Origin: Nitrospirota bacterium
GTDB lineage: Bacteria > JACPQY01
DNA length: 64,000 nucleotides
Assembly (NCBI GenBank): GCA_016180645.1
Contig: JACPAV010000028.1
Location: forward strand, 1 to 64,000
Direction of reading: 5' to 3'
Made by a program: the position numbers and the translations under genes. Below are positions 14,707 through 24,893 of this stretch, piece after piece; the stretch's first letter is position 1, and every line of letters begins with the position of its first letter. Under the pieces are notes generated by a model, which worked only from the letters and a program-made list of their open reading frames with translations, was not told the DNA's origin and ran no database searches.

Positions 14707-15618
14707 ATGGGCTTAATTGAGGGATGGTCGAAGGTCCGCCGGGCCATCGTGGCGAAGTTCTCCGCCCTCGCGGACGGGGTGGCCAAGCGTGATCCCAAGG
14801 TCCTGGCGGAATTGGAGGAGTTTCTGATCACCTCGGATTTTGGGCCGGAGGTGTCCAAACGGCTCGTGGAAGAGGCACGGAAACTCCTGGGTGCCGGAGA
14901 ATCGACCGACGTCCAGACCGTCAAGGGTAGACTGGCCGTGGTGCTCCTCGAAACGCTGAAGATTCCATCGACCGGGGCGGTTGTCGGTCCCAAACCCCGG
15001 GTGATCTTTCTGGTGGGCCCCCATGGGGTGGGGAAAACCACCACGGCGGGCCGGCTGGCGCATCGTTTCGCTTCAGAAGGGAAATCGGTGGTGCTGGCTG
15101 CGGGTGACACTCACCGCGCGGCGGCCATTGAGCAAGTGCGCCAGTGGGCAGGGCGTTCAGCCTCCACGCAGGGTCGGGTGGAATGCGTGGGTCAGCAGGA
15201 GGGTGCTGATCCGGCTGCTGTGATTTTTGATGCTGTGACGCATGCGCGGAAGTCGGCATCGGATTTCGTGATTGCGGACACCGCCGGACGGGTCCACACC
15301 CGGCAGCCGCTCATGGAATCTCTCCAGAAGACCCGCCGCGCCATGGAGAAAGCGCATCCCGGTTCTCCGCATGAAACGCTTCTCGTTCTCGATGCGACCG
15401 TAGGGCAGAATGCGCTATCCATTGCCCGCAGCTTCGCCCAAGCCGTGCCGCTCACGGGGCTGGTGCTGACCAAGATGGACGGAACGGCCAAGGGTGGAAC
15501 GGTCTTCGCGCTATGCCGGGAGTTGAGGATTCCGGTCGTCTACGTCGGAGTGGGGGAAGGAGCCGGGGATTTGGTGCCGTTCGAAGCAGGGAGCTTCGTC
15601 GGTTCGCTCTTGGATTAA
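14707..15618 (+). CDS. ftsY: Signal recognition particle receptor FtsY (short form)
   Basis: 303 residues, i.e. the NG core without the long acidic N-terminal domain. G1 VGPHGVGKTTTAGRLA, AGDTHRAAAIEQ (Phe of the usual DTFRAAA replaced by His), DTAGR, TKMDGTAKGG and a C-terminal VGVGEGAGDLVPFE. It is the GTPase docking partner of Ffh for co-translational membrane insertion. The stop overlaps the stop of the convergent DksA-like gene. Confidence 0.93.
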   Translation: MGLIEGWSKVRRAIVAKFSALADGVAKRDPKVLAELEEFLITSDFGPEVSKRLVEEARKLLGAGESTDVQTVKGRLAVVLLETLKIPSTGAVVGPKPRVIFLVGPHGVGKTTTAGRLAHRFASEGKSVVLAAGDTHRAAAIEQVRQWAGRSASTQGRVECVGQQEGADPAAVIFDAVTHARKSASDFVIADTAGRVHTRQPLMESLQKTRRAMEKAHPGSPHETLLVLDATVGQNALSIARSFAQAVPLTGLVLTKMDGTAKGGTVFALCRELRIPVVYVGVGEGAGDLVPFEAGSFVGSLLD

Positions 15619-16133
15619 GCTTCTTCCTCGTCGATCTTGGCGCGGGACGCGTGAGTGGCGGATTCGATGACTTCCCGGCGCCGTTGCTCCCCCATCTCGT
15701 TCTCAAGACCGGACTGGCACGTTACGCACATTCGGGCAAAGGGCATGATGCGAAGGCGGGCCGTGGGAATCGTGGACGTGCAATTCTCGCAGGCGCCGTA
15801 TTCCCCCCGGTCGATCCGAAACAGGGCGTCGTTGATCTCCTTGAGTTTCTGGCTTTCGATGTCTCCGAGCATGAGCGTCAATTCGCGCTCGCGGTCGCTG
15901 TAGGCCTGATCGTACAAGTCGCCCACTTCCCGTTTCAGAGAGTACCGCTCCTTCTTGGCCGTTTTCAGGATCTGGGTGAGGAGATCTTCCTTCATCTTGG
16001 CCAGCTGATGGCGAATTTCGAGGTAAGGTCCGCTGGTCGCTTTGCGGATCTTTTTGGCGGACTTCTTGGCCGTCACACGGGCGGGGGTCGCCGACTTCTT
16101 GACCTTGGCCGTCTTCTTCCTATCTTTGCTCAT
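15615..16133 (-). CDS. TraR/DksA-type zinc-finger protein
   Basis: 172 residues from the ATG at 16133. A Lys/Ala-rich N-terminus of about 35 residues (histone-tail-like, KKSAKKIRKA) precedes a coiled-coil segment and the C4 zinc finger CENC-x17-CVTC with the DksA family context DRGEYGACENC. DksA proteins reach into the RNA polymerase secondary channel and act with ppGpp. The basic extension is unusual in E. coli DksA but common in deltaproteobacterial relatives. Its 5' end faces the methyltransferase gene on the other strand. Confidence 0.9.
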   Translation of the reverse strand: MSKDRKKTAKVKKSATPARVTAKKSAKKIRKATSGPYLEIRHQLAKMKEDLLTQILKTAKKERYSLKREVGDLYDQAYSDRERELTLMLGDIESQKLKEINDALFRIDRGEYGACENCTSTIPTARLRIMPFARMCVTCQSGLENEMGEQRRREVIESATHASRAKIDEEEA

Positions 16134-16334
16134 GCTTTTCTTGGAGCCGCGGATTCGGTGGGCAATCCGTCTCAAAATTCCGATGGCGTTCTCCCTTCTG
16201 CCCGCGGCATCTGCCCATCTTAGCGGGGAAAGTCCCCATGTCAAGTGGACCCCGGATCGATTCGACGCAGCGGACGCATGGACGGGTTCCGAATGCACGG
16301 TATACTGGTGGGCCTGCAACCCGAGGGATACACG

Positions 16335-16958
16335 ATGGAAGGGATTGATACCAAGACGACGCCGGCGGGCGATCCGCCCAGCGGACTCCCGCGATTTTTT
16401 CAAAATCTCGAGCGCCGGAGGGCGGAGCGAATCGCGGAGGAACTCGGAGCGTATCTTGGGCCCGGAGAGCGTGTCCTCGATCTTGGATGCGGACCTCTGG
16501 TGGTGGCGGATCACATCCGGAGGCGGCTCGATGTTCAGATTGTGGGCCTCGATACTTTCGACGCGCGCAAGGTCCGGCTGCCCCTGGTGCTCTCCATGGG
16601 CGACCGTACGCCGTTTAGGACGGGTTCGTTCGACACCGTGTTAATCGGATTTGTTCTGCATGAGTGTTCGGATGCCGGCGTGGCGATCCTTCAGGAAGCG
16701 CAGCGGCTCGCGCGGAAGCAGGTCCTGCTGTTGGAGGAAGGGTACGATACGACCCTGGACCGCATTCTCCTGCGCACGATCGACAAGCTTCTGAATCGCC
16801 CCGACCCCAACGCCCCGATCTCGCGGCCGCTGTTCCGGCCCTCGGCCGATTGGTCAAAACTCTTCCGGAATCTGGGATTTGAAATCGCCGGCGTGAAATG
16901 GATGAGGACCACTCCGCTGTTCCGGACGCGGCAAGTCCTATTCGTCCTCCGCCCGTAG
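16335..16958 (+). CDS. Class I SAM-dependent methyltransferase
   Basis: 207 residues. SAM motif I VLDLGCGP, motif II IVGLDTFD, and motif IV-like FDTVLIGFVLHECSD; the rest is the usual alternating fold with a C-terminal RTRQVLFVLRP strand. The substrate is not visible. I use the ATG at 16335; an ATG at 16293 would add 14 residues. Convergent with the FapA gene, 6 bases apart. Confidence 0.8.
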   Translation: MEGIDTKTTPAGDPPSGLPRFFQNLERRRAERIAEELGAYLGPGERVLDLGCGPLVVADHIRRRLDVQIVGLDTFDARKVRLPLVLSMGDRTPFRTGSFDTVLIGFVLHECSDAGVAILQEAQRLARKQVLLLEEGYDTTLDRILLRTIDKLLNRPDPNAPISRPLFRPSADWSKLFRNLGFEIAGVKWMRTTPLFRTRQVLFVLRP

Positions 16959-16964
16959 CCGGGA

Positions 16965-18428
16965 TCAACGCTGAACGATCTTGATGTCATTCTTGCCGCT
17001 GCCCCCGTAGATCGTAACGCCTCCGTATTCCCGGTCGATGGTGCTCACGGCCGGCCCGATGCGGACGCGTACCCGCGCCGCGAGCTTCTCGGTTACCTTG
17101 ATCGTCGGCCGATCGGACCCCCGCGTGCCGCCCCCCTGCTGGAGGAGTTGCCTGCGTTCCTCGATCTGCTGCTTCTGAAGATGCAAGGCTCTCCAGTGGT
17201 TGACGATCTTCTCGATCTGCGGGCGCTTCTCCTCGGGCACCCAGGATAGGTCCTCCCGGCCGAGGACGTCCTTCGAAATCGTGCGTTCGATCTTCATGAG
17301 CTCTTCCGTGACCGTTTTCAGGGTGAGGTTGAGGTCCTTCAACTCTTTCTCGCGCACGAAATCGATCCCCACCTCCACGGACGTGGGCGCGGCCATCTCC
17401 GAGCCGAGTTTCTTGACTTCGATTCCCTGGGCGGCCCGAACCTCTCCTCCGAGGATGGCCCCCTTGCCTTTGAGCGCCCGAATCTTTCCGCCACAGGAGA
17501 CTCTGCTGTCGAGAAGGGCGTTTCCCACTTCAACGTCCCCGTAGACCTCGAGCGTGGCCCGCTCCACGTACATGGCGCGCAAGCTCCCCTTGCAGCGAAT
17601 CACCGCTTTGTCCTGTCCCATGACGCCGCGCTCCAAGCGGACGTTTCCGCCCGCGGTGATATCCGCTGCTTCGACGACCTCGTGTACATCCAGGTCGCCT
17701 TCCACCTCGATCTTGAAACCATTGGCCACGCGGCCGCGGACTTCCAAGTTTCCCTTGCAACGAATGTTTCCGGTGGAGAGGTCCACGTCGCCTTGAATGA
17801 CGGTCAGCTGGCTGACCTCCATCCGATTTTCGACAATGCGGCAGGAGCCGCCGGTGGTTGCGCGGTATTCGAGAAGTCCGTCTTCCCGCCGGAGGATCTC
17901 CACGTTCTTGCCGGCGGCCGGGGATTCATCCCGTCCGGCATGGCCGGGGAGTACACGGCCCGTGACGGTGAACCCGTCGCGTCCCGCGATGGCCTCCCGC
18001 TTGGTCGCGATCAGGTCGCCCGCTGAAACCGAGCGGACGGTCGACCGTTCCCTGAAGTCGACCGGCTCATCCGCCGGCGATGGGGCCCGATCCTGGGATC
18101 GCGGTTCCGCCCATTTGAATTCGGCGTCGATCCCCTTGCCGGCCGCCTCGCCGCGGGCGATGAGCACCCCTTCGAAAGCTTCCCTCTGCCGGATCTTCTC
18201 CAGACAGTCCGCGACGGGGGCGTCGAGGATGCCTCGAACCACTTTTCGATCGTGCACGGCCTCGCTCAGATCCTCCGCCGAGATCGGGCGGGGAAGATTG
18301 AGCGGCAGGTCGAGTGGGTTGAAGGTGGCAGTCGCTTCCATCTCGTCAGGAGACACGGTTACGCGAAGGATGAGCGAACGCGAACCGGCTCCCGGCGGCG
18401 CGGCGGCGAGATCCGAAAGCTCGGGCAT
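16965..18428 (-). CDS. FapA (DUF342) family protein
   Basis: 487 residues. The central region (about 200-340) is a run of short hydrophobic beta turns (VIQGDVDLSTGNIRCKGNLE, VRGRVANGFKIEVEGDLDVH) forming the right-handed beta-helix of DUF342/FapA. A coiled coil follows at about 360-430, and the end is a small VTIYGGSGKNDIKIV strand. Related FapA proteins organise polymerising or polar structures through MinD-like partners. No flagellar genes are nearby, so the partner is unknown. The first 60 residues include a PilZ-free N-terminal extension. Confidence 0.85.
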   Translation of the reverse strand: MPELSDLAAAPPGAGSRSLILRVTVSPDEMEATATFNPLDLPLNLPRPISAEDLSEAVHDRKVVRGILDAPVADCLEKIRQREAFEGVLIARGEAAGKGIDAEFKWAEPRSQDRAPSPADEPVDFRERSTVRSVSAGDLIATKREAIAGRDGFTVTGRVLPGHAGRDESPAAGKNVEILRREDGLLEYRATTGGSCRIVENRMEVSQLTVIQGDVDLSTGNIRCKGNLEVRGRVANGFKIEVEGDLDVHEVVEAADITAGGNVRLERGVMGQDKAVIRCKGSLRAMYVERATLEVYGDVEVGNALLDSRVSCGGKIRALKGKGAILGGEVRAAQGIEVKKLGSEMAAPTSVEVGIDFVREKELKDLNLTLKTVTEELMKIERTISKDVLGREDLSWVPEEKRPQIEKIVNHWRALHLQKQQIEERRQLLQQGGGTRGSDRPTIKVTEKLAARVRVRIGPAVSTIDREYGGVTIYGGSGKNDIKIVQR

Positions 18429-18503
18429 ACCTGGCCTGGACCGTATCTTATCAGGGCTGTTCGGTTCGGGCGAGGAGAATCAATGGGGAGATCGGCGCGC
18501 CGA

Positions 18504-18519
18504 TGTGATCCAGCTCACG
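18504..18519. promoter_or_regulatory. CRP-like site TGTGA-N6-TCACG
   Basis: TGTGATCCAGCTCACG differs from the CRP core by one base. It lies 76 bases upstream of the FapA start on the minus strand and 260 bases upstream of the micro-protein at 18766, so either could be the target. It is the second such palindrome in the window. Confidence 0.45.
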
Positions 18520-18660
18520 CCTCTTTCATCTGGGGATACTTTGCCCCACGGTTGGGGACGGATCGTGAGCCTTGGCCACGTGGCGTTCCGTCGCATCGGC
18601 GCAACGCACGATTCATCGACGGCGTTGGAGAAGTTGCGCTCCCTGCCCGGCGTTTGAGCC

Positions 18661-18676
18661 TGGCACGTTCTTTGAT
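18661..18676 (+). promoter_or_regulatory. Sigma54-type promoter, TGGCACG-N4-TTGAT
   Basis: The -24 element TGGCACG is exact and the -12 element TTGAT differs from TTGCW at one position, with correct spacing. Transcription would start near 18688, about 78 bases before the micro-protein at 18766. The changed base is in the normally conserved GC pair, so strength is uncertain. Confidence 0.4.
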
Positions 18677-18765
18677 CTTAGGAGGTTGGCACCCGGCCTT
18701 CAATAGCCTCCCATCGTGGTCGGCCTGGAGGGCCGGGTACCGCGCCTTCCATGGCTGGAGGAAAG

Positions 18766-18858
18766 ATGGATCGAGATTTGACCGACGAACGAAGTCTTCG
18801 AATCTACCTTGTGCTGCTCACGATCATGGTGGGCGCGATGCTCTACCTGGCGGCCTGA
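18766..18858 (+). CDS. 30-residue single-pass membrane micro-protein
   Basis: MDRDLTDERSLRIYLVLLTI followed by MVGAMLYLAA: a charged N-terminus and one transmembrane helix. TGGAGGAAAG precedes ATG with good spacing, and a sigma54-like promoter lies upstream. It ends 11 bases before the convergent stop of the nitrilase-like gene. The size and layout recall stress-induced membrane micro-proteins, but no family is recognised. Confidence 0.5.
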   Translation: MDRDLTDERSLRIYLVLLTIMVGAMLYLAA

Positions 18859-18869
18859 CGATGAATAGG

Positions 18870-20270
18870 CTACAGATCGGCGAAAACCAGCGACTCGAGG
18901 AAGGGGAGAGAGAACGTTTCTCGTTTCTCGCCGAACTCCATCAATTTGCGCTGGACCTCATTCAAGCGATCCGGTCCTTCAGCCCGACTGAGGCCCGAAA
19001 GATTCTCCGGTGCGTCGAGGACTCGATCAAGCCCTAGACAAACGGAATCCCCCGTTGGACAGATGGCGGGGAAGGCAGGGTCGTTGATGATCCACGGCCC
19101 CATCACGAGAAACCCCCCACTTGGAAATGGGCCCATGTTCGGCTGACCGGGCCGGACGCCGAGCGGATATTCCGCCAGCGGGCGGTTTCCAACGTAGTTG
19201 ATATCGCGCCGGATGCGCGGATCGCTTTTCGCCGTGATCGCGGTCTGCCCGTCGAACACCTCGTCCATGAATCGTCCCGTCATCATCGGATTGACGTTGT
19301 AGATCAACGAAGGGTAGGCATCCTGCATCGAGTAGAGCACCGAGCCGAGCCACTCTTCCGGCTGCCAGTACCCGGCCCCACCGATGCTGGTCCACGAGCT
19401 GTCGTTGGCGTCGGGTTGGACCAAGACCTGCACGCCGAGGTCGTTCAGGTGCTTGAGATAAGCCGGGATAAACGCGTCCAGGGAAATGCCGATTCCGTAC
19501 CGATACCCGGCGTAATCGCATGCGCCCACGTCACCCAGCGCGCCCGGCGTGACCTCGATGGTTTGCTCAAACGGAACGAGGTTTACCTTGTCCCACCGGT
19601 AGACGATACGGCCCTGGGTATCGAAGAAGAGCGTGGCGTTGGTGACGCGCGTGTCCGAGGCGCTGACGGCGAGCGTGGCGGCATCGAACATCGGCACAAG
19701 CGTGGTGGCCATGACCGGCACGCCGTATTTCTGAGCCGCATAGGCGAAGGTTCGCGTGAAGGATTTCCAGCCGTGGCTCGCAAGCTTGTGGACGATGACC
19801 TTCACATCGCCGGAGTCGGCGAACTGGGCGGCCGCAATGAAGAGCGATGTCTGTCTCCTGGCGCGGGCCCCCTCGTCGCCGACAAACACCAGCGGGAGCC
19901 CGGTGTATTCCTCGAAGACCACCAGGTTGGGTATGTCTTTTCGAAAATAATCGGACGATCGCTTCATCATGCAATCGATCACGGCCGCGTAGGACGCTTC
20001 GGATTCCCCTTCTTCCACGTTCACTCGCCGCCCGAGCGCGAAGACCCTCACCTTTGCATCCTGCTTCATCGATCCCAGGACCACGGGATCGAAAAGCTTG
20101 GCGCAGTCGACACCCCCGGCGGCCATCGAGGGAGCCTCGGGAATGGCGGAGGCGGTGTACGCCGGCGTGCATGTGATCGGCGCGCTCGTCAGGCTTTCAC
20201 CCTTCTCGCAACTGAGGCCGAGAGCCGCCAGGATCCAGGAACCAGGAACGAGGAACTGTGAGATATTCAT
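18870..20270 (-). CDS. Nitrilase-superfamily protein with Ser replacing the catalytic Cys
   Basis: 466 residues with an export signal (about 1-20, WILAALGLSC) and a Cys21 that could be lipidated, though the lipobox is imperfect. The carbon-nitrogen hydrolase fold is visible: Glu121 in LVVFEE, Lys228 in RWDKVNLVPFE, but the nucleophile position reads GIGISLDAF with Ser263 where active enzymes have Cys (GICYD). The catalytic strand is followed by VQVLVQPDAN as in the family. Either the activity is lost and it binds a ligand, or the chemistry changed. Third gene of an operon with a Tat subunit and a GMC oxidoreductase (ATGA overlap). Its N-terminal codons 5-14 are a heptamer array. Confidence 0.75.
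   Translation of the reverse strand: MNISQFLVPGSWILAALGLSCEKGESLTSAPITCTPAYTASAIPEAPSMAAGGVDCAKLFDPVVLGSMKQDAKVRVFALGRRVNVEEGESEASYAAVIDCMMKRSSDYFRKDIPNLVVFEEYTGLPLVFVGDEGARARRQTSLFIAAAQFADSGDVKVIVHKLASHGWKSFTRTFAYAAQKYGVPVMATTLVPMFDAATLAVSASDTRVTNATLFFDTQGRIVYRWDKVNLVPFEQTIEVTPGALGDVGACDYAGYRYGIGISLDAFIPAYLKHLNDLGVQVLVQPDANDSSWTSIGGAGYWQPEEWLGSVLYSMQDAYPSLIYNVNPMMTGRFMDEVFDGQTAITAKSDPRIRRDINYVGNRPLAEYPLGVRPGQPNMGPFPSGGFLVMGPWIINDPAFPAICPTGDSVCLGLDRVLDAPENLSGLSRAEGPDRLNEVQRKLMEFGEKRETFSLPFLESLVFADL
20231..20258 (+). repeat. Degenerate heptamer array (unit like GGAACCA)
   Basis: Four 7-bp units GGATCCA, GGAACCA, GGAACGA, GGAACTG, lying in the first codons of the nitrilase-like gene, where on the minus strand they encode part of the signal peptide. 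Confidence 0.7.
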
Positions 20271-21784
20271 GCCAACCTTTTCTTGATCCCTTCCGCAATC
20301 TTCGTCGCAAAAGCCATGATGGTGAGCGAGGGATCGAGCGATAAGGAGGTGGGGAAAACGCTCCCGTCGGCCACAAAAAGATTTTTCACCCCCCGCGCCT
20401 CGCCGTTCAAGTCCAAGACCCCGAAATCGGGGTCTTTCGACATGGGGACGGTTCCCATGATGTGCGGCCCCACGGCGATGCAGCGTTTCATGTCGATCCC
20501 GTTGACGGCGCTCTCGATGTCCGAATCTTTCCGAACCCGTGTGCCGACGTTGTCGAAGAAGATCACCTCCTCGCAGCCGGAGGCCAGGAACATGCGGGCC
20601 GACTTCTTGAAATAATCGCGGGCCTTCAGGGCATCGGGCTCGCTGATGGCGTAGTGCGGGACTTCGCGGCCCTCGGAGTCCAACTCCACGCGGCCACCGA
20701 CCTCGTCGTCCAAAATAGAAAGCGTGAGGCCGTAGTGATCGTATTTCGACATGAACTCGGTGAGCTCCGGACCGAACCAGGGGCTCAGCGCGGCCATTGA
20801 GCCGGGATGGAGGAAGCCGGGAAGAATGAGATAGCCCCCTTCGATGTGGCGGCCTTGGGCATCGCGACGCGTCTTGCGCCATTCATGGACGGCAAACGGC
20901 GACGGGATATTGCGATACGAGTGGACGGGGTCCGGGAATTTGCCCATGACCCAATAGTTCGGGTTTAGAAACAGTTGTGCGCCAAGTCGCTTGTGGGCGA
21001 CGCCGGAGCGGAGCAGGAGTCCGGCCGATCCGAGCCCGCCGGCACTCACCACCACGGCCTTCGCGTGGACCTCGATCTCGTGCGTGGGTGTTTCGGACGC
21101 GGGATCGAGGAACGTGCCTTGAATGCCTACGGCCATGCCGTTTTCGGTGATGACGCGACGGGCGCGGCAGTTGGTGAAAATCCTGGCCCCGGCGTTCGAC
21201 GCCCGGGGGACATACGTGACCAGCATGCTTTGCTTGCGGTTGTACGGGCAGCCCAGAGTGCAGAATCCGGAAGAGGTACACGCCTGACGTGCCTGCGGAA
21301 CGGCCCCTCCCTCCCATTCGAGCGTCTTGCAGGCCTCGCGGAATCGCTTGTTCTGCTCGTTGAACAGGTATTCCGGAGCGACTTCGACGTGAAGGTTGCC
21401 TTCGACCCGGTCGTAGTACGAATAGAACTCGTCGCCGATCCCATGCGGATCGCGCCACTGCTCGAATCGGTCCCGCGGCAGCCGAAAGCTGTCCGCCCAG
21501 TATTTGACCGTTCCCCCGCCAAGGCACCGCCCATACGAGAGGATGACGCCTTCGCGCGTGGCCACGAACCCACCCCAGGCGGCCACTTTGAGAAAACTTT
21601 CCGTCTCGATTTCGTTGAAATCCTTCTCCGCGGTGAAGAATCCGCCTTCTTCGAGGACAACGACGGAGAGTCCCGCCTCCGAAAGTTCCCCGGCCACCAC
21701 CCCCCCCCCGGCACCGGAGCCGACGATGCAGACGTCGGCCGTCTCGGTCACCTTCTTGTTGATCGTCCGGCTTGTGTAAATCAC
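20267..21784 (-). CDS. GMC-family FAD oxidoreductase
   Basis: 505 residues. FAD-binding VCIVGSGAGGGVVAGELSEA near the N-terminus with VVVLEEGG, a GRCLGGGTVKYWA block, and the C-terminal GMC end GVKNLFVADGSVFPTS. A CTSSGFCTLGCPYNRK segment (three Cys) resembles cholesterol/gluconate-type dehydrogenases. GTG start overlaps the stop of the Tat subunit gene (GTGA). It has no signal of its own and is probably exported by piggy-back on the Tat subunit. The substrate is an alcohol or sugar acid; which one is unknown. Confidence 0.88.
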   Translation of the reverse strand: MIYTSRTINKKVTETADVCIVGSGAGGGVVAGELSEAGLSVVVLEEGGFFTAEKDFNEIETESFLKVAAWGGFVATREGVILSYGRCLGGGTVKYWADSFRLPRDRFEQWRDPHGIGDEFYSYYDRVEGNLHVEVAPEYLFNEQNKRFREACKTLEWEGGAVPQARQACTSSGFCTLGCPYNRKQSMLVTYVPRASNAGARIFTNCRARRVITENGMAVGIQGTFLDPASETPTHEIEVHAKAVVVSAGGLGSAGLLLRSGVAHKRLGAQLFLNPNYWVMGKFPDPVHSYRNIPSPFAVHEWRKTRRDAQGRHIEGGYLILPGFLHPGSMAALSPWFGPELTEFMSKYDHYGLTLSILDDEVGGRVELDSEGREVPHYAISEPDALKARDYFKKSARMFLASGCEEVIFFDNVGTRVRKDSDIESAVNGIDMKRCIAVGPHIMGTVPMSKDPDFGVLDLNGEARGVKNLFVADGSVFPTSLSLDPSLTIMAFATKIAEGIKKRLA

Positions 21785-22341
21785 GCGTGATAGGTGGATT
21801 CCACCAGCCCCGGCACCTCGACGGGCGCGATCCCATACTTGTCCTTCCACGTTCCATCGTACGGGAGATGGGCGAAGACGCGCGGGTCGCCGAAATAGTA
21901 GAACGCGCAGACGGATTTGATCGCGTTGTACCCCAGAAGTCGAAAGCCCAGTCCCGACGAGCGCCACCGGAGCAGTTCGCTACGGGCCTGGTCCACGCTC
22001 ATCCGGGTGAACCGGCTGAAGCGGAAACCTGGGAACACCGGCCACCATTCAATCAACCCGAGGAGGGTTTTGAAATCGCTCGTGATCGCCGGCTCGGCGG
22101 CGGACATCCATACGAGGTGGCGGTCGACCCGGTCGACGATGCCGATTTCATCGGGGCTCGGCCACGGTGGCTCGCTTGGAAGAACGGCGTGGGATGCCTT
22201 GCGAAGGACTTCGCGATGTTTGGGGTTCAGAAATAGATTCCCGGCGGGTACGGGCGGCGCGGCCGATGTGGTATCATAGCCGGAAGCTGCGAAGTAGGTG
22301 GAAATCATTCCCAGAGATTGCAGGAACTCCCTTCGCCTCAT
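21781..22341 (-). CDS. Gluconate 2-dehydrogenase subunit 3-like Tat protein
   Basis: 186 residues with a twin-arginine start MRRREFLQSLGMI and a helical body typical of the small third subunit of membrane gluconate/fructose dehydrogenases (LNPKHREVLRKASHAVLP). In that family the small subunit carries the Tat signal and escorts the FAD subunit to the periplasm. It is the first gene of the three-gene operon. Its ATG overlaps the ATG of the divergent deacetylase (shared CATG). Confidence 0.8.
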   Translation of the reverse strand: MRRREFLQSLGMISTYFAASGYDTTSAAPPVPAGNLFLNPKHREVLRKASHAVLPSEPPWPSPDEIGIVDRVDRHLVWMSAAEPAITSDFKTLLGLIEWWPVFPGFRFSRFTRMSVDQARSELLRWRSSGLGFRLLGYNAIKSVCAFYYFGDPRVFAHLPYDGTWKDKYGIAPVEVPGLVESTYHA

Positions 22342-23362
22342 GAGGCGAACCTACTCCATCGTTACCGTCGGGTCAATGCTTTCGCTTGGATTGGCGCTGC
22401 TGCTGGGACGGCCTGCCGCTTCATGGGGGCGGTCATCAAGCGCCTCCCATCGGGATGCGGATGTTCCAGTGCTGATTTTCGTCCCCGAGGTGGCCGAGAC
22501 CTCCTATCAGCGCGGGCCATTTAGCTTTCTGCCCGACGGCATCGCGCCTATATTCCTGCGCGACGAACCATCGCTCAATCCGCTCCTCGCGCAAACGGCC
22601 GGCCGCATCCGGGGGAAATGGCACGTCTTTCCTTCGCCTGTGATGGCGTTGCGCCTCGACCGCTGGCTGGCCGAGGCCGCGTCGGCGATTTCACCGCGGG
22701 AAGGAGCATGGGGAGCGAACCGGGAGGCCCCGAACCCCTATCCGGTAACCACCGTCGCCGTCGAGCGCGGTAGCGCGCGGGTGCGGCGTGTTGCCCTGAC
22801 CTTTGATGCGTGTTCGGGCAGGCATCCGGCGCTCGACCAACGTGTGGAGGCCGTTCTGACGCGAATGGGAGTCCCGGCCACCATTTTCGTGGGGGGTGCT
22901 TGGGCGGAGCATTCGCCGGATCGGGTGCGCCGACTCGCCAGGAATCCCCTCTTCGAAATCGGGAACCATTCCTACAGCCATCCCCATCTTACGCGTGTCA
23001 CGGATGAACGTCTGATGGAGGAGATTCAGTGGACGCAGGACATCCTGTACAACCTGACCGGCAGTACCCCCAGACTTTTTCGGGCTCCCTTCGGAGAGGT
23101 GGACGACCGGCTCGTGCGGGGCGCCGCGCTCCTGGGGCTGAGGACGATTCAATTCGACGTGGCCTCGGGCGATCCCGACCCGCGCGCCACCAGCGACCGC
23201 CTGGTGTCGTGGGTGCTGCACAGCGCCCGGAGCGGTTCCATCGTCGTGATGCACATCAATCGAAGGGGCTGGCACACCGCGGAGGCCCTGCCGGAGATCG
23301 TCCGATCGCTTCGTCGTCGCGGTTTCCAGCTTGTGAAAGTGTCGGATCTCTTGCAGGGATGA
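22340..23362 (+). CDS. Polysaccharide deacetylase, exported
   Basis: 340 residues: signal peptide MRRTYSIVTVGSMLSLGLAL, a family-free region of about 130 residues, then the NodB domain: ALTFDACSG (motif 1 TFDD with Cys for the second Asp), NHSYSHPHLT (H-S-x-x-H), RAPFGEVD and VVMHI near the end. The TFDAC form occurs in a known subset of deacetylases. It removes acetyl groups from peptidoglycan or another glycan. The ATG at 22340 overlaps the divergent ATG at 22341; an ATG at 22376 would leave only a short signal. Confidence 0.82.
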   Translation: MRRTYSIVTVGSMLSLGLALLLGRPAASWGRSSSASHRDADVPVLIFVPEVAETSYQRGPFSFLPDGIAPIFLRDEPSLNPLLAQTAGRIRGKWHVFPSPVMALRLDRWLAEAASAISPREGAWGANREAPNPYPVTTVAVERGSARVRRVALTFDACSGRHPALDQRVEAVLTRMGVPATIFVGGAWAEHSPDRVRRLARNPLFEIGNHSYSHPHLTRVTDERLMEEIQWTQDILYNLTGSTPRLFRAPFGEVDDRLVRGAALLGLRTIQFDVASGDPDPRATSDRLVSWVLHSARSGSIVVMHINRRGWHTAEALPEIVRSLRRRGFQLVKVSDLLQG

Positions 23363-23386
23363 ACCCATCCCTGTAAGAAGGCGCCT

Positions 23387-24766
<1,380 letters not shown>

Positions 24767-24893
24767 GTCTACCGTCTTCTCCAATCGCGTAGGCTCTCAG
24801 GGATTGAATCCGCCGCGCCCAATGGCGGATCGGGAGATCGCCGCGCTGAAGGAGATCCGGACGATTCGAAACTAGGTCGCGACCTTCGGCGTT

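Noticed and set aside
24825-24875. 17-codon frame before the nucleotidyltransferase gene
   Set aside because: Too short, no ribosome binding site and no conserved pattern; could be a remnant.
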